Positions 8,372 through 18,432 are shown, counted from the first letter of the stretch. The stretch is DNA of 64,000 bases from Chitinophaga arvensicola (GCF_900110835.1 NZ_FOJG01000002.1:248001-312000), one strand, 5' to 3'. Program-made: numbers and translations. The notes: generated from the letters alone by a model not told the origin.

Positions 8372-8839
8372 ATGAACATGGCTGAACTGGTAGTATATAC
8401 AGATGGTGCATCCCGAGGCAATCCCGGCCCGGGTGGATATGGCGTAGTATTGATCTGGGGAAACGTACGGAAAGAATTATCACAGGGATATCGTAAAACC
8501 ACCAACAACAGGATGGAACTCCTGGCAGTGATTGTGGCGCTGGAAGCCCTGAAAAAAGAGGGTTTAGCCGTTACCGTTTTTACAGACAGTAAATATGTGG
8601 TAGATAGTATTGAGAAAGGTTGGCTATGGGGCTGGGTAAAAACAAATTTTAAAGAGAAGAAAAATAAAGACCTCTGGCTGCGCTTCATCCCGCTGTATAA
8701 AAAACACCAGGTGAAAATGCAATGGGTAAAAGGTCATGCCAGCAATCCTTTTAATAACCGTTGCGATGAATTGGCCACACAGGCGGCCGACAGCGGTAAC
8801 TGGCTCATTGATGAAGCCTTTGAAAAAGGAACGGCCTAA
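8372..8839 (+). CDS. rnhA: Ribonuclease HI
   Basis: A 155-residue RNase HI that cuts the RNA strand of RNA-DNA hybrids. The DEDD active site is complete: D11 in YTDGASRGNPG, E49 in NNRMEL, D72 in FTDSKY and D132 in NRCDELA. The flexible-loop histidine H122 is in GHASNP. The basic handle region KTNFKEKKNKDLW is present. Length matches single-domain bacterial enzymes. A second ATG two codons downstream (8378) is equally possible as start. Confidence 0.95.
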   Translation: MNMAELVVYTDGASRGNPGPGGYGVVLIWGNVRKELSQGYRKTTNNRMELLAVIVALEALKKEGLAVTVFTDSKYVVDSIEKGWLWGWVKTNFKEKKNKDLWLRFIPLYKKHQVKMQWVKGHASNPFNNRCDELATQAADSGNWLIDEAFEKGTA

Positions 8840-8911
8840 AGAATAACCATCACTACACCGAACCAACAGGGGAATATAATTGTAATATAAGCGCAACCTT
8901 AAATTTCAATT

Positions 8912-10630
8912 ATGCTCCCCTGGTTTATTGAAACGTTACAGAAATACCCTGAAATTGCGGTGATGCTAACCTTGCTGATCGGTTTCCTGATCGGGAAAGT
9001 GCATATCAAAGGCTTTACACTGGGCACCGTTACAGGCGTACTGCTTGTGGGAATCGCAATTGGCAGTTTACACATCAATATTCCTTCAGAAACAAAATCG
9101 ATCTTCTTTCTCTTCTTTTTATTTTGTACCGGTTATGGTATCGGGCCACAGTTTTTCCAGGGGTTAAAGAAAGACGGGCTTCCCATTGCCCTGTTCTCTT
9201 TTATTGTTTGCTGCAGCAGTCTTTTATTCTGCTGGGGGCTGGCCTCCCTGCTGCGTTTTGAAACTGGTACTACCGCCGGGCTGATGTCTGGCGCCAACAC
9301 CTGCTCTGCTATTATCGGGGTAGCTTCCAATACGATCAATGAACTCAATATTTCAGACGATGAAAAAAATACGCTGATCAATCAGATCCCGGTGGCATAT
9401 GCCGTGACCTATATTTTTGGCACTGCCGGTACCAGTTGGTTCCTGTCTGTCATCGGTCCCTGGTTTATGTCGGGTAGCCGCGCCAAACTGATTGAACAAA
9501 CAAAGGAAATGGAAGCAAAAGTGGCGGCAGATACCGGCTCAGAAGGAGAGGAGAATATCACTAACGCCTACGACCAGGTGGCCTTCCGCGCGTATCTGGT
9601 GAATAAAGAACTGATAGGTGAAGGTAAATCTATCGCTGCCATTGAAGATATGCTCCACGATAAAAAGAGATTACTCTATATCCTGCGTGTGAGACGGGAA
9701 GGAAAGCTGATGGAAACCAGCCCTGATTTTGAAATAAAACCGGGAGATATTATTGCGATCGGCGGACAACGTGCAGCGGCCATTGCTTCGGAATCCTTAT
9801 TGGGCAAAGAAGTGGCCGATGCGGAATTACTCACTTTCCCGGTGCAATCTGTAACGGTGATCATTACCAATAAAGCGGCGCATAATAAACCACTGAAAGC
9901 ATTTACCCGCCGGCCGGAATTTCACGGAATCAGTGTCCGTAAAATTTTACGCTCCGGTATTGAAATGCCATTGCATGCTTCTACCATTATCCAGAAAGGA
10001 GATGTGGTAGATCTGGTGGGTATCCAGGAAGACCTTGACACCGCAGTAACTGCGCTTGGGTATAAAGAAAAAGGCGGCGTAGAAACAGATATCGTATATC
10101 TCTCCGCCGGTATTGTGGCAGGTACGCTGTTCGGCAGTCTCAGTGTACATATCGGCAACGTTCCGGTGGAACTCAGTACCAGCGGTGGCGCGTTGATTGC
10201 CGGTCTTGTTTTTGGCTGGATGCGTGGTATCCGCCCCCGTTTCGGTTACATTCCTGCTGCTTCACAATGGGTACTGACAAAATTAGGATTGCATGTGTTT
10301 ATAGCCATTGTAGGCCTGAGTGCCAGTCAGGGTTTTTTACAGGGTTTGAGAGAAGAAGGAGTGACACTTTTTCTCGCGGGTGTAATCTTAAGCCTCCTGC
10401 CTATGGTGCTCGCGCTTTTTCTCTCCAAATATGTATTTAAATTTCATCCGGCCATCGGGCTTGGCGCCTGTGCCGGTGCGCACGATGAATCTGCCCCCTT
10501 GCTGGCCGTACAAGACGCCATCAACAGTAAGGTACCTGCACTGGGTTATACAGTGGCCTACGCGGTGGCAAATATAACCCTTACCACCTCCGGGGTTATC
10601 ATTGTATTACTCATGCATAAAGGTGGCTAA
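8912..10630 (+). CDS. AspT/YidE/YbjL-type antiporter with TrkA-C domains
   Basis: A 572-residue membrane transporter of the aspartate:alanine exchanger family. Two related membrane halves (about residues 10-180 and 390-570) flank a cytoplasmic stretch with two TrkA-C-like (RCK-C) domains at about 240-380. The repeated family motif is visible as GLMSGANTCSAIIGVASN and GLGACAGAHDESAPLLAVQ. Family members exchange anions such as aspartate, alanine or succinate, and the substrate here is unknown. No decarboxylase gene lies nearby to suggest an AspT-AspD-like cycle. Confidence 0.88.
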   Translation: MLPWFIETLQKYPEIAVMLTLLIGFLIGKVHIKGFTLGTVTGVLLVGIAIGSLHINIPSETKSIFFLFFLFCTGYGIGPQFFQGLKKDGLPIALFSFIVCCSSLLFCWGLASLLRFETGTTAGLMSGANTCSAIIGVASNTINELNISDDEKNTLINQIPVAYAVTYIFGTAGTSWFLSVIGPWFMSGSRAKLIEQTKEMEAKVAADTGSEGEENITNAYDQVAFRAYLVNKELIGEGKSIAAIEDMLHDKKRLLYILRVRREGKLMETSPDFEIKPGDIIAIGGQRAAAIASESLLGKEVADAELLTFPVQSVTVIITNKAAHNKPLKAFTRRPEFHGISVRKILRSGIEMPLHASTIIQKGDVVDLVGIQEDLDTAVTALGYKEKGGVETDIVYLSAGIVAGTLFGSLSVHIGNVPVELSTSGGALIAGLVFGWMRGIRPRFGYIPAASQWVLTKLGLHVFIAIVGLSASQGFLQGLREEGVTLFLAGVILSLLPMVLALFLSKYVFKFHPAIGLGACAGAHDESAPLLAVQDAINSKVPALGYTVAYAVANITLTTSGVIIVLLMHKGG

Positions 10631-11122
10631 ATATGGAGGATAGTGTGGTACCGGGAGGTAAGTACGACCGCAATATCATCTCACTGCCTGCTCCGCTCAT
10701 CATATTTTTTAACAATCAAATCCACACCTGTAGCTGAAATCCATTTTTATGAAAAAAAATTCCTTCAACATTTTTAACATTTTTTTTGTTTTTATCATGT
10801 AGGCACAATAGCTTTGCGTCCCATTAGTCTATAGGAATTATAGGATAATGAAGTCAGAATAATTAAAGGTTTGCTTATGGAGAAGATTACCCAACCATAT
10901 TGTATGCGCAACAGTTGTTGTTGCGTTTAGTATTGACACAAATAAACATTCGTCTGCTTAACCATAGCAGGTTACAACAATTACAATAACTGTCTTCCGG
11001 AACTCCGTCTGTACCGGTTTGTAAAACAACAATGGGATACAATGCTATCATGCCTGTGTAACACGGGCAGGGCCTCGTATTGCCAGAAAAACCAGATCAC
11101 TGCACATTTTCAACATTTTATT
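10631..11122 (+). promoter_or_regulatory. Promoter and long leader of the SusC/SusD pair
   Basis: The 492-bp gap contains a consensus Bacteroidetes promoter: TTTG at 10785-10788, a 20-bp spacer, and TAGCTTTG at 10809-10816. Transcription would begin near 10823, leaving about 300 nt of untranslated leader before the chosen start of susC. A small hairpin CGCAACA/TGTTGCG occurs near 10908. No open frame or known riboswitch is recognised in the leader. An upstream in-frame Met at 11042 is judged not to be the start because a clean signal peptide begins at 11123. Confidence 0.6.
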
Positions 11123-14100
11123 ATGTTACAACGACTACTCCTCTTTCTACTGCTCATAGGACCCATGGCAGTATTTGCTCAGACACGGACAGTCACCGGC
11201 CGTGTGTATTCTGCGAAAGATAATACCCCCTTGCCAGGTGCAACGGTGGTTGTGAAAGGTACTACCAATGGAACCGTTAGCGGTCCTGACGGTAATTTCA
11301 GTTTGCAGGTAACTGATCCTGCAGCGACTACACTCGTTATTCGTTTTATCGGACTGGAACAGCAGGAAGTGCCGATCGGCTCAAGCCCTATTAATGTTAC
11401 GCTCCGCTCTTCCGGTAAGGATATCGATGAAGTGGTGGTAGTGGCTTATGGTACGGCGAAAAAAAGCTCCTATACCGGTTCTGTATCGCAGATAAAAAGC
11501 GACGAACTGGTTAACCGGCAGGTATCCAGCGTTACCAAAGCGCTGCAAGGCCTTGCTGCTGGTGTGCAAAGTACTTCTACCAGCGGTCAGCCCGGCTCTG
11601 ATGCGACCATCCGCATCCGTGGTGTGGGTTCTATCAATGCTTCCGCCGATCCATTATACGTGGTAGATGGAGTACCCTACGGTGGTAGTCTCAACGCCAT
11701 CAATCCTTATGATATCGAATCCATCAGCGTATTGAAAGATGCCGCGTCCAGCGCGCTGTACGGTTCCCGTGGCGCCAATGGCGTGATTATCATCACAACA
11801 AAAAAAGGAAGAAAGCAAGGAAATAATATAGACGTTCGCGTTAGTCAGGGTTATTCTAAAAGAGCCGTTGATGACTACGATCGTGTTAGCACCGACCAAT
11901 ATTTCGAATTATACTGGGAAGCCATCCGAAACGGCGGTTTAACCAGCGGCCTGTCGCCAGCCACTGCAGCACAGCAAGCCAGCAGCAGCATTATCAGGCG
12001 TGTGGGGATCAATCCTTACGGCACCGCCTTTCCGCAACCGGTTGGCACAGACGGGAAGCTGGTAGCAGGCGCTAAAGCCCTGTGGAATGATGACTGGGAT
12101 AAAGGCATGCAACGCACCGGTCACCGTACAGAGGCAAATGCGGCACTGAGCGGCGCTACGGAGAAATCCAGGTATTATATCTCCGGAGGATACCTGGACG
12201 ATCAGGGTATTTATCTCGCTTCGGGCTTTAAGAGATATAATCTCCGCAGTAATATTGATATCGATGCCAAAAAATGGCTGAAAGTAGGACTGAACCTCAG
12301 CGGCACGCACTCTGACCAGGATGCACCTCCGTCAGAAGACAGCCGTTCCGATAACTACGTGAACTACGGCCGCCTCATGTCGAGTTTCTATCCGATTTAT
12401 CAGCGCGACCGCGCCACCGGCGCCTACCTCCTGGATGCAAACGGCCAGAAGATCTTTGATTTTGGTAGCTATCGCCCCAGTGCAGTAAATACCAATACCA
12501 ACCTGATCGCTACTTCCGGTATCGACAAACATAAGATGACAAAAGATGATCTCTCTGCCCGCTTATACGGTGAAGCCACCATCTGGCGCGGACTGAAGTT
12601 CAAATCCAGTTATAACGCAGACTATTCCGCCCAGCAACAATATGACTATACCAATCCTACCTTAGGCTTCGATGCAGAAGTAGGTGGTAATATTGAAAGA
12701 CTAAATACCCGCGTGTTCAGCTGGACTTTCAACAACATCCTCACTTACGAGGAAACGTTTAACGAAAAACACCACCTGAGTTTGCTGGCGGGTCAGGAAG
12801 CATATAAATACACTACTACTTTCATCGATGGTCAGAAATCGGGCTTCTCCCTGCCGGGTCTCGATGAACTGTCGGATGCCTCCCTGATCAAGGATCTTCA
12901 GGGATACACCGATACATACACCCTGTCCAGTTTCCTGGGTCGTGCGGAGTATGATTACCTTGGAAAATATTTCTTATCTGCTTCCCTGCGTCGCGACGGA
13001 TCTTCCCGTTTCGCACCCGATCACCGCTGGGGTACTTTCTGGTCTGTAGGTGGCTCCTGGAAAGCAACCGAAGAAGATTTTCTGAAAAACAGTTCCTGGC
13101 TGAACCTGCTGACGCTCCGCGCCAGCTACGGCGGACAAGGTAATGATAATCTCGGTGATGCAGCCTACTATAACTACTACCCGCTGCTGAATGTAAACAG
13201 TAACCTGGGAGAAGGAGGAACTTACCGTCGCCTGTTATACAACCCGCTGCTGAAATGGGAAACAAATCTCAACTTCAATATCGGAGCTGATTTCGGTATG
13301 TTCGACAACCGCCTGAGTGGTACCGTGGAATTCTTTCAACGTAAATCAAAAGACCTGCTGTATTCTAAACCGCTCGCGCCATCTTTAGGCTATTCATCTG
13401 TGAGTGAAAATATCGGGGCTTTGAAAAATACCGGGTTTGAAGTTAGTCTGCATGGTGTACCGGTAAAAACAAAAGACTTCACCTGGGCGATCGATGTAAA
13501 CGCTACCCACTATAAAAATAAGATTACAGAATTACCGCAGAAAGAAATTATCAGTGGTACCAAAAAACTCATGGTAGGTAAATCTATCTACGATTTTTAT
13601 CTCCGTAAATGGGCAGGTGTAAACCCTGAAACAGGGCTGCCATTGTGGTACATTAATAATGCAGATGGCACCAAAGGTACAACCAGCAATTATTCTGCTG
13701 CCACCCAATATTACAATGGTTCTTCTTTACCAGATGTATATGGTGGTTTTACCAATACTTTCAGCTACAAGGGCTTCTCGCTGTCGTTCATGATGGTGTA
13801 CAGTCTTGGTGGTAAAGTACTGGATCAGGATTACCTGTTCCTCCTGGGTACGGGAACATCTGCCGGTCGTCCGTTCAGCACCGAAATGCTGGATCGCTGG
13901 ACACCAGATCATAAGAACGCCAATGTGCCGAAAATGACTACTGTGCAAACCAACTGGACCTCGGTATCAGACCGTTTCCTGTATGATGCCAGCTATGCGC
14001 GTCTGAAAACGCTGAACCTGAGCTACAATCTGCCTAAATCACTGATGGATAAAGCTCATCTCAATAATGTAATGGTATATGTACAGGGTGAAAACCTGTT

Positions 14101-14212
14101 CACGATCTATAACCACAAAGGCCTGGATCCAGAGCAGTCAGTGGGTGGTACTACGTACTACCGTTACCCCGCTGTCAAATCCATTTCTGCAGGTATTAAT
14201 CTGAGCTTCTAA
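11123..14212 (+). CDS. SusC/RagA-family TonB-linked outer-membrane transporter
   Basis: A 1029-residue outer-membrane TonB-dependent transporter. It has a signal peptide ending near VFAQ (residue 20), then a carboxypeptidase-D regulatory-like domain (TVTGRVYSAKDNTPLPGATV). Next come the DEVVVVAYG TonB-box-like segment, a plug domain (IRGVGSINASADPLYVVDG) and a long beta-barrel ending in aromatic F. With the SusD partner downstream it should import an oligosaccharide or peptide bound at the cell surface. No glycoside hydrolase, sulfatase, peptidase or sensor/anti-sigma pair is nearby, so the ligand is unknown. Confidence 0.95.
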   Translation: MLQRLLLFLLLIGPMAVFAQTRTVTGRVYSAKDNTPLPGATVVVKGTTNGTVSGPDGNFSLQVTDPAATTLVIRFIGLEQQEVPIGSSPINVTLRSSGKDIDEVVVVAYGTAKKSSYTGSVSQIKSDELVNRQVSSVTKALQGLAAGVQSTSTSGQPGSDATIRIRGVGSINASADPLYVVDGVPYGGSLNAINPYDIESISVLKDAASSALYGSRGANGVIIITTKKGRKQGNNIDVRVSQGYSKRAVDDYDRVSTDQYFELYWEAIRNGGLTSGLSPATAAQQASSSIIRRVGINPYGTAFPQPVGTDGKLVAGAKALWNDDWDKGMQRTGHRTEANAALSGATEKSRYYISGGYLDDQGIYLASGFKRYNLRSNIDIDAKKWLKVGLNLSGTHSDQDAPPSEDSRSDNYVNYGRLMSSFYPIYQRDRATGAYLLDANGQKIFDFGSYRPSAVNTNTNLIATSGIDKHKMTKDDLSARLYGEATIWRGLKFKSSYNADYSAQQQYDYTNPTLGFDAEVGGNIERLNTRVFSWTFNNILTYEETFNEKHHLSLLAGQEAYKYTTTFIDGQKSGFSLPGLDELSDASLIKDLQGYTDTYTLSSFLGRAEYDYLGKYFLSASLRRDGSSRFAPDHRWGTFWSVGGSWKATEEDFLKNSSWLNLLTLRASYGGQGNDNLGDAAYYNYYPLLNVNSNLGEGGTYRRLLYNPLLKWETNLNFNIGADFGMFDNRLSGTVEFFQRKSKDLLYSKPLAPSLGYSSVSENIGALKNTGFEVSLHGVPVKTKDFTWAIDVNATHYKNKITELPQKEIISGTKKLMVGKSIYDFYLRKWAGVNPETGLPLWYINNADGTKGTTSNYSAATQYYNGSSLPDVYGGFTNTFSYKGFSLSFMMVYSLGGKVLDQDYLFLLGTGTSAGRPFSTEMLDRWTPDHKNANVPKMTTVQTNWTSVSDRFLYDASYARLKTLNLSYNLPKSLMDKAHLNNVMVYVQGENLFTIYNHKGLDPEQSVGGTTYYRYPAVKSISAGINLSF

Positions 14213-14223
14213 AAATTACGACC

Positions 14224-15717
14224 ATGAAAAAGAGTTTATTTTTAATCATACTTTCCGCTTTGGTATTAGGCGCCTGCAACAAGGATTTCCTCGACACAAA
14301 GCCAACCAATGCCATACCGGACGACCAGGTATTTAATACCGCCGACAACGTGGAAACCGTGATCAATGGTACCTGGGCTTATATGTTTGAGGAATTTTTC
14401 ACTTACGCAGTACCAGGTTATAAATCCATTCATCTCACCAGCGACGCCATGGGCAGTGATATCGCCGTTACGCAATCGTATGGGCTGCGTGACGCTTACG
14501 GCTACACGGAAATGGTAGATAATACCAAGAACCGTGTTACCGCCTTCTGGACCATCCTCTACAAGGTGATCGATAACTGTAACAATATTATCGCGAAAGT
14601 AGACAATGCTACCGGCGATGAAGACAAAAAGAAACGCCTGAAAGGCCAGGCATACGCGCTGCGCGCCAATTGCTACCTCACGCTGGCATCTTTCTACCAG
14701 TTTAACAGAACCGGCACGGAAAAAGCAGTGCCTATTTATACAGAACCTTCCGGCCCGACTTCAGTAGGCAAACCGAAAGCTACTGTGGGTGAAGTATACA
14801 AACTGGTGATTGATGATCTGCAGAAAGCGTTGCCTTTGCTGACCAACTATCAGCGTAGCGCCACCCAGAAATGGAAGATCGATCTGAACGTAGTGAACGG
14901 ATTACTGGCACGTGCTTATCTTTACAATCGCCAATGGACTGCCGCTATCACCGCTGCAGTGGCTGCCCGCAACGGCTATCCACTGATGTCCGGCGACGAC
15001 TATAATAAGGGGTTCAGCGACATCAATAACGGCGAGTGGATCTGGGGACATGCACAAACACCTAACCAGAGTAATGCCAGCTACAACTTCCACTTCCTGG
15101 ATGTATCCAGCCCTGCGTCTTACTACCAGAGCTTTATGGCAGATCCTTACTTCAAAAATTTCTTCGATAGTGCGGATGTACGTTTCCGTTTGTTCGACTG
15201 GGATACTTTACCCGACCAGGAAGGATATCTCCGCTACAAGAAATTCCGCTTCCGTGATGCGGGTGCACTGGTGGGAGATCTCGTGCTGATGCGCTCTGCA
15301 GAAATGTATCTTATCGAAGCAGAAGCCTATGCGCAAAGCGGCAACACCGGCAAAGCAGCAGAAGCGCTTAACGTATTGCGTGCGGCACGCAACGCTACGC
15401 TGTATAACGGCAACGGCAGCCACCTGGTGGATACCATCCTGGTGGAAAGACGTAAAGAGTTATGGGGAGAAGGTTTTGCACTGTCTGATATTATTCGTAC
15501 AGGCGGTAGCGTAGTCAGGAAGCCGTTCTTATCCTATAACGGACAGGATAGTATTATCAGTGTACCAAGAGGAGATGGTACTTTTGTAGAAGTGCCGGCG
15601 CAGGGACATCTTACGCTGCAACAGCCGGATGGCAAGCCATTCTCCGCCTACAGCAGTTATTATCTCTGGGCCATTCCAATTACGGAATTACAGAATAATC
15701 CGAACCTTAATAATTAA
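14224..15717 (+). CDS. SusD/RagB-family nutrient-binding lipoprotein
   Basis: A 497-residue surface lipoprotein with lipobox LGAC (Cys18) followed by NKDFLDTKPTNAIPDDQVF, the usual SusD beginning. TPR-like helices (KGQAYALRANCYLTLASFYQFN) and the C-terminal family segment RRKELWGEGFALSDIIR are seen. SusD proteins cap the SusC barrel and capture ligand. It starts 11 bp after susC, so the two are co-transcribed, and a strong terminator follows, closing a two-gene unit. Confidence 0.95.
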   Translation: MKKSLFLIILSALVLGACNKDFLDTKPTNAIPDDQVFNTADNVETVINGTWAYMFEEFFTYAVPGYKSIHLTSDAMGSDIAVTQSYGLRDAYGYTEMVDNTKNRVTAFWTILYKVIDNCNNIIAKVDNATGDEDKKKRLKGQAYALRANCYLTLASFYQFNRTGTEKAVPIYTEPSGPTSVGKPKATVGEVYKLVIDDLQKALPLLTNYQRSATQKWKIDLNVVNGLLARAYLYNRQWTAAITAAVAARNGYPLMSGDDYNKGFSDINNGEWIWGHAQTPNQSNASYNFHFLDVSSPASYYQSFMADPYFKNFFDSADVRFRLFDWDTLPDQEGYLRYKKFRFRDAGALVGDLVLMRSAEMYLIEAEAYAQSGNTGKAAEALNVLRAARNATLYNGNGSHLVDTILVERRKELWGEGFALSDIIRTGGSVVRKPFLSYNGQDSIISVPRGDGTFVEVPAQGHLTLQQPDGKPFSAYSSYYLWAIPITELQNNPNLNN

Positions 15718-15724
15718 TCATCAT

Positions 15725-15759
15725 AAAAAAGCCTCCCGTTCATTCCGGAGGCTTTTTTT
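15725..15759. terminator. Terminator after susD
   Basis: AAAAAAGCCTCCCG pairs with CGGAGGCTTTTTTT around a short loop. A/T tracts on both sides let it also serve the convergent methyltransferase-like gene. Confidence 0.8.
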
Positions 15760-15780
15760 ATAGATGGCGTAGCCAGATAA

Positions 15781-16404
15781 TCAGTAAATCCAGGGAATCA
15801 GGCGGCTGGTATGTTTCATGTATGTGGTGTACTCTTCTCCAAACTGAGCCGTTAATACTTTTTCCTCTATATTCATCCGGTATACAAATACCACAAATAC
15901 CGGTACAAAAGCGATCACTAATCCCAGCCAGTTGTTCACCGATAAACCAAATCCAAGGAAAGATAACAGGGAGCCGGTATAGGAGGGATGGCGCAGGATG
16001 CTGTATAGCCCTGTCTTTTTGATGTGGTGGTCTTTACGGATGGTAACATTCACCGTAAACAAGCGCCCCAGTTGCATAATGGCCACAAAACGAAGGATCA
16101 TTCCCAGCAGTATAACGCTGAGGCCTATACGGTTCATTAACGGTCCGGGTACAATCGGGTAATTGGTTTTCGCAGCAACAATGGATGCGATATTGATAAA
16201 CACAATGATCACAATCCACATTACAGCCAGGCTGCCTTTGTCCTGCTGTTTCTTATCGTCTGTAGCCTTGCCGCGCAAAATGCGCTGCAGCAGTATTTCA
16301 GAAAGGAACCAGGCGAAGTAAATGATAGTTGACAGCGTGATCATAGATAAAAAAGATAAGACAGGTTTATATTTCCAATATATATTATATTTTCTGATTT
16401 TCAA
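15781..16404 (-). CDS. Isoprenylcysteine carboxyl methyltransferase-family membrane protein
   Basis: A 207-residue integral membrane protein with about five helices. It carries the ICMT/PEMT C-terminal signature, with RHPSYTGSLLSFLGFGL for cofactor binding and EEYTTYMKHTSRLIPWIY at the very end. Bacterial members are presumed SAM-dependent methyltransferases of lipids or small molecules, with substrates mostly unknown. An internal Met about 20 codons in (16344) is an alternative start. Convergent with susD. Confidence 0.82.
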   Translation of the reverse strand: MKIRKYNIYWKYKPVLSFLSMITLSTIIYFAWFLSEILLQRILRGKATDDKKQQDKGSLAVMWIVIIVFINIASIVAAKTNYPIVPGPLMNRIGLSVILLGMILRFVAIMQLGRLFTVNVTIRKDHHIKKTGLYSILRHPSYTGSLLSFLGFGLSVNNWLGLVIAFVPVFVVFVYRMNIEEKVLTAQFGEEYTTYMKHTSRLIPWIY

Positions 16405-16442
16405 AAAGTACGTACTTTGTAACTGGAATCAAAACGTGTGCT

Positions 16443-16739
16443 ATGGAAAACCTGCAAGCAATACTTACTTCATCTACACCGGTACTGATAGATTGTTTCG
16501 CTACCTGGTGCGGTCCCTGCAAAATGGTGCCACCTATCCTGAAAGAGGTAAAGGATAAACTAGGGGATCAGATCAGGATCATTAAGATCGATATAGACAG
16601 AAATCAGCAACTGGCTGCCCAATGGCAGATCAGCAGCGTGCCTACGTTATTGTTGTTTAAAGATGGGAAGCTGGCCTGGCGCCAAAGTGGGGTAGTACCG
16701 GCGCATCAGCTGATACCATTGTTGAAAGAGAAGATATAG
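16443..16739 (+). CDS. Thioredoxin
   Basis: A 98-residue thioredoxin with the active site WCGPC at residues 22-26 and the cis-proline loop SVPTLLLF. There is no signal peptide, so it acts as a cytoplasmic dithiol reductant. Slightly short at the N-terminus compared with E. coli TrxA. It is divergent from the methyltransferase-like gene and closed by its own terminator, so it is probably a single-gene unit. Because genomes of this group hold several thioredoxins, trxA is not assigned. Confidence 0.9.
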   Translation: MENLQAILTSSTPVLIDCFATWCGPCKMVPPILKEVKDKLGDQIRIIKIDIDRNQQLAAQWQISSVPTLLLFKDGKLAWRQSGVVPAHQLIPLLKEKI

Positions 16740-16740
16740 A

Positions 16741-16767
16741 AAAAGGCTCCGGATGAGGGAGCCTTTT
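16741..16767. terminator. Terminator after thioredoxin gene
   Basis: AAAAGGCTCC (16741-16750) pairs perfectly with GGAGCCTTTT (16758-16767). It is located between convergent genes and could work both ways. Confidence 0.75.
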
Positions 16768-16781
16768 AAAAGAGTATATTC

Positions 16782-17933
16782 TTAAATCCTGCTATAAAAA
16801 CTCTGCAGATCCCTGGCCAGCACATCATAAATAGGCCGTGTAAACTCCATAAACAACTCCGTTGGTGGCGGAGGGGCCATATCCACACCACCCATCAGCC
16901 GTTTATCTTCATCGCTGAGCGCCCTTTCATCTCCTTTGAAGGTGCCATATTGATTCAACCAGGTATAACTGCCAGGTATGCGGTCTGTTCGCAGTACCTG
17001 CCAGTTGTTGGTGTTGGTGATGCGATAATCCAGCAGTCCTTTTGATACTACGGTTTTCTTGGTGATATACAGGGTGGCTTTAACGGTTTTATAAAGATTG
17101 ATTTCTTTGCCGGTAGTATCTTTCGTGGTACCGACTATAATTTCTTTTGACACATCCCGCTCAATACGATCTACATAGGTTTGTCCGACTACAAAATCGA
17201 AGAAGCGTAGTTCAATATATTCATCGGGGTAGAGGTTCGCGTTTTTTACGACTCTTTCATCATAAAACTGTACAAACTGGTTGATATTACGTTGTTGCAG
17301 GTTCCGGATGAGATAGTCGCGGAACTGGTCTGCGCTGAACTGGAAGTAAGTGGAACGTACTTCAATCTGACTTACGGCAACATTGACTACACCCAATTGA
17401 AATGCTTCGTCCCTGCGTTGTTTGGTATCGCGGTAATTAGGAATCAGTTGCAGGGCTGCGCCAAATTCATCATACGCTTCGCGGGCGCTGGCCTTATCGC
17501 CCTTTTCCAACAGGTCCATACCCCGGTTATAACGTATTTCTGCGGCGTTTTCCTGGGCGCCGGTGATGGCATCGCGATAGTCCTTCGGCTGCACTACTTT
17601 CAGGGCAGCAGGGGAGCTGTGAATAGCGGTATAAAGCGATTGTAAGGAGCGGTATTCATTTCTGACATGTTCCCACTTCAGGTCATCGTTGGAACGGAGG
17701 TAGCTGTTTACCCGGTCTTCCCGCATTCCCTGGGCCTGCCGGTATGCTTCTGGTAATAGTCTTGCGGCAGTGGCATCCTGGGGCTTACGCTGCAGTTTTT
17801 TTACAAAGGCGTTGACGGCTTCGTCGTACCGGCCTTTGTTATATAATTTTTCACCCGATTTGCAGGAAAGAAGGAGGGTATAGAGAAGAATGGCTACAAT
17901 ACTTGCCAGCTGCGGGAATGCTAACTTTTTCAA
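16782..17933 (-). CDS. TPR-like lipoprotein of unknown function
   Basis: A 383-residue predicted lipoprotein (lipobox LLSC, Cys24). A tetratricopeptide-like stretch follows directly (KLYNKGRYDEAVNAFVKKLQRKPQDATAARLL), with a second near residues 130-180. The C-terminal half is beta-rich without a motif I recognise. It is probably a periplasmic or outer-membrane-attached scaffold protein. Its start lies 38 bp downstream of the smpB stop on the same strand, so it may be read from the smpB transcript. No function is assigned. Confidence 0.7.
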   Translation of the reverse strand: MKKLAFPQLASIVAILLYTLLLSCKSGEKLYNKGRYDEAVNAFVKKLQRKPQDATAARLLPEAYRQAQGMREDRVNSYLRSNDDLKWEHVRNEYRSLQSLYTAIHSSPAALKVVQPKDYRDAITGAQENAAEIRYNRGMDLLEKGDKASAREAYDEFGAALQLIPNYRDTKQRRDEAFQLGVVNVAVSQIEVRSTYFQFSADQFRDYLIRNLQQRNINQFVQFYDERVVKNANLYPDEYIELRFFDFVVGQTYVDRIERDVSKEIIVGTTKDTTGKEINLYKTVKATLYITKKTVVSKGLLDYRITNTNNWQVLRTDRIPGSYTWLNQYGTFKGDERALSDEDKRLMGGVDMAPPPPTELFMEFTRPIYDVLARDLQSFYSRI

Positions 17934-17971
17934 TGGGATTGTTTTATAAGGATATGCCAGGTATGCTGTAT

Positions 17972-18409
17972 TTATTTGAATTGTCTTCTCAGCTCTCTGT
18001 CTGCTTCCCTTTCTTTGATGGAGTCACGTTTGTCATGCAGCTTCTTTCCTTTACCAATACCAATTTCCAGCTTTGCCAGGCTTTTATCGGTAATGAACAT
18101 ACGAAGCGGCACGATGGTATAGCCACGTTCTTTCATTTTATTTTCCAGCTTTCTCAGTTCCCTTTTGGTCAGGAGCAGTTTACGTTCCCTTAAGGGGTCA
18201 TGATTGGAAGAAGTGCCATGGGAATATTCTGCTATATGCAGACTTTTCACATACAATTCTCCTTTGGAAAAATAGCAGAATGAATCGTTGAAGCTTACTT
18301 TATTGGCACGGATCGACTTGATCTCTGTACCCAGCAAAACCATTCCTGCAATATATTTATCTTCTATTGCGTACTCAAAATATGCCGATCTGTTCTTTAA
18401 TTCTGCCAT
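17972..18409 (-). CDS. smpB: SsrA-binding protein SmpB
   Basis: A 145-residue SmpB, which binds tmRNA and brings it to stalled ribosomes in trans-translation. Family motifs are clear: NRSAYFEYAIEDKYIAGMVL, GTEIKSIRANKVSF, the CYFSKGELYVKSLHIAEY strand and RKLLLTKRELRKLENK. The basic C-terminal tail (DKRDSIKEREADRELRRQFK) is intact. It lies downstream of accD. No tmRNA gene is seen in the window. Confidence 0.96.
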   Translation of the reverse strand: MAELKNRSAYFEYAIEDKYIAGMVLLGTEIKSIRANKVSFNDSFCYFSKGELYVKSLHIAEYSHGTSSNHDPLRERKLLLTKRELRKLENKMKERGYTIVPLRMFITDKSLAKLEIGIGKGKKLHDKRDSIKEREADRELRRQFK

Positions 18410-18432
18410 TTGTCTTTGCGCTTGGTTAATAG

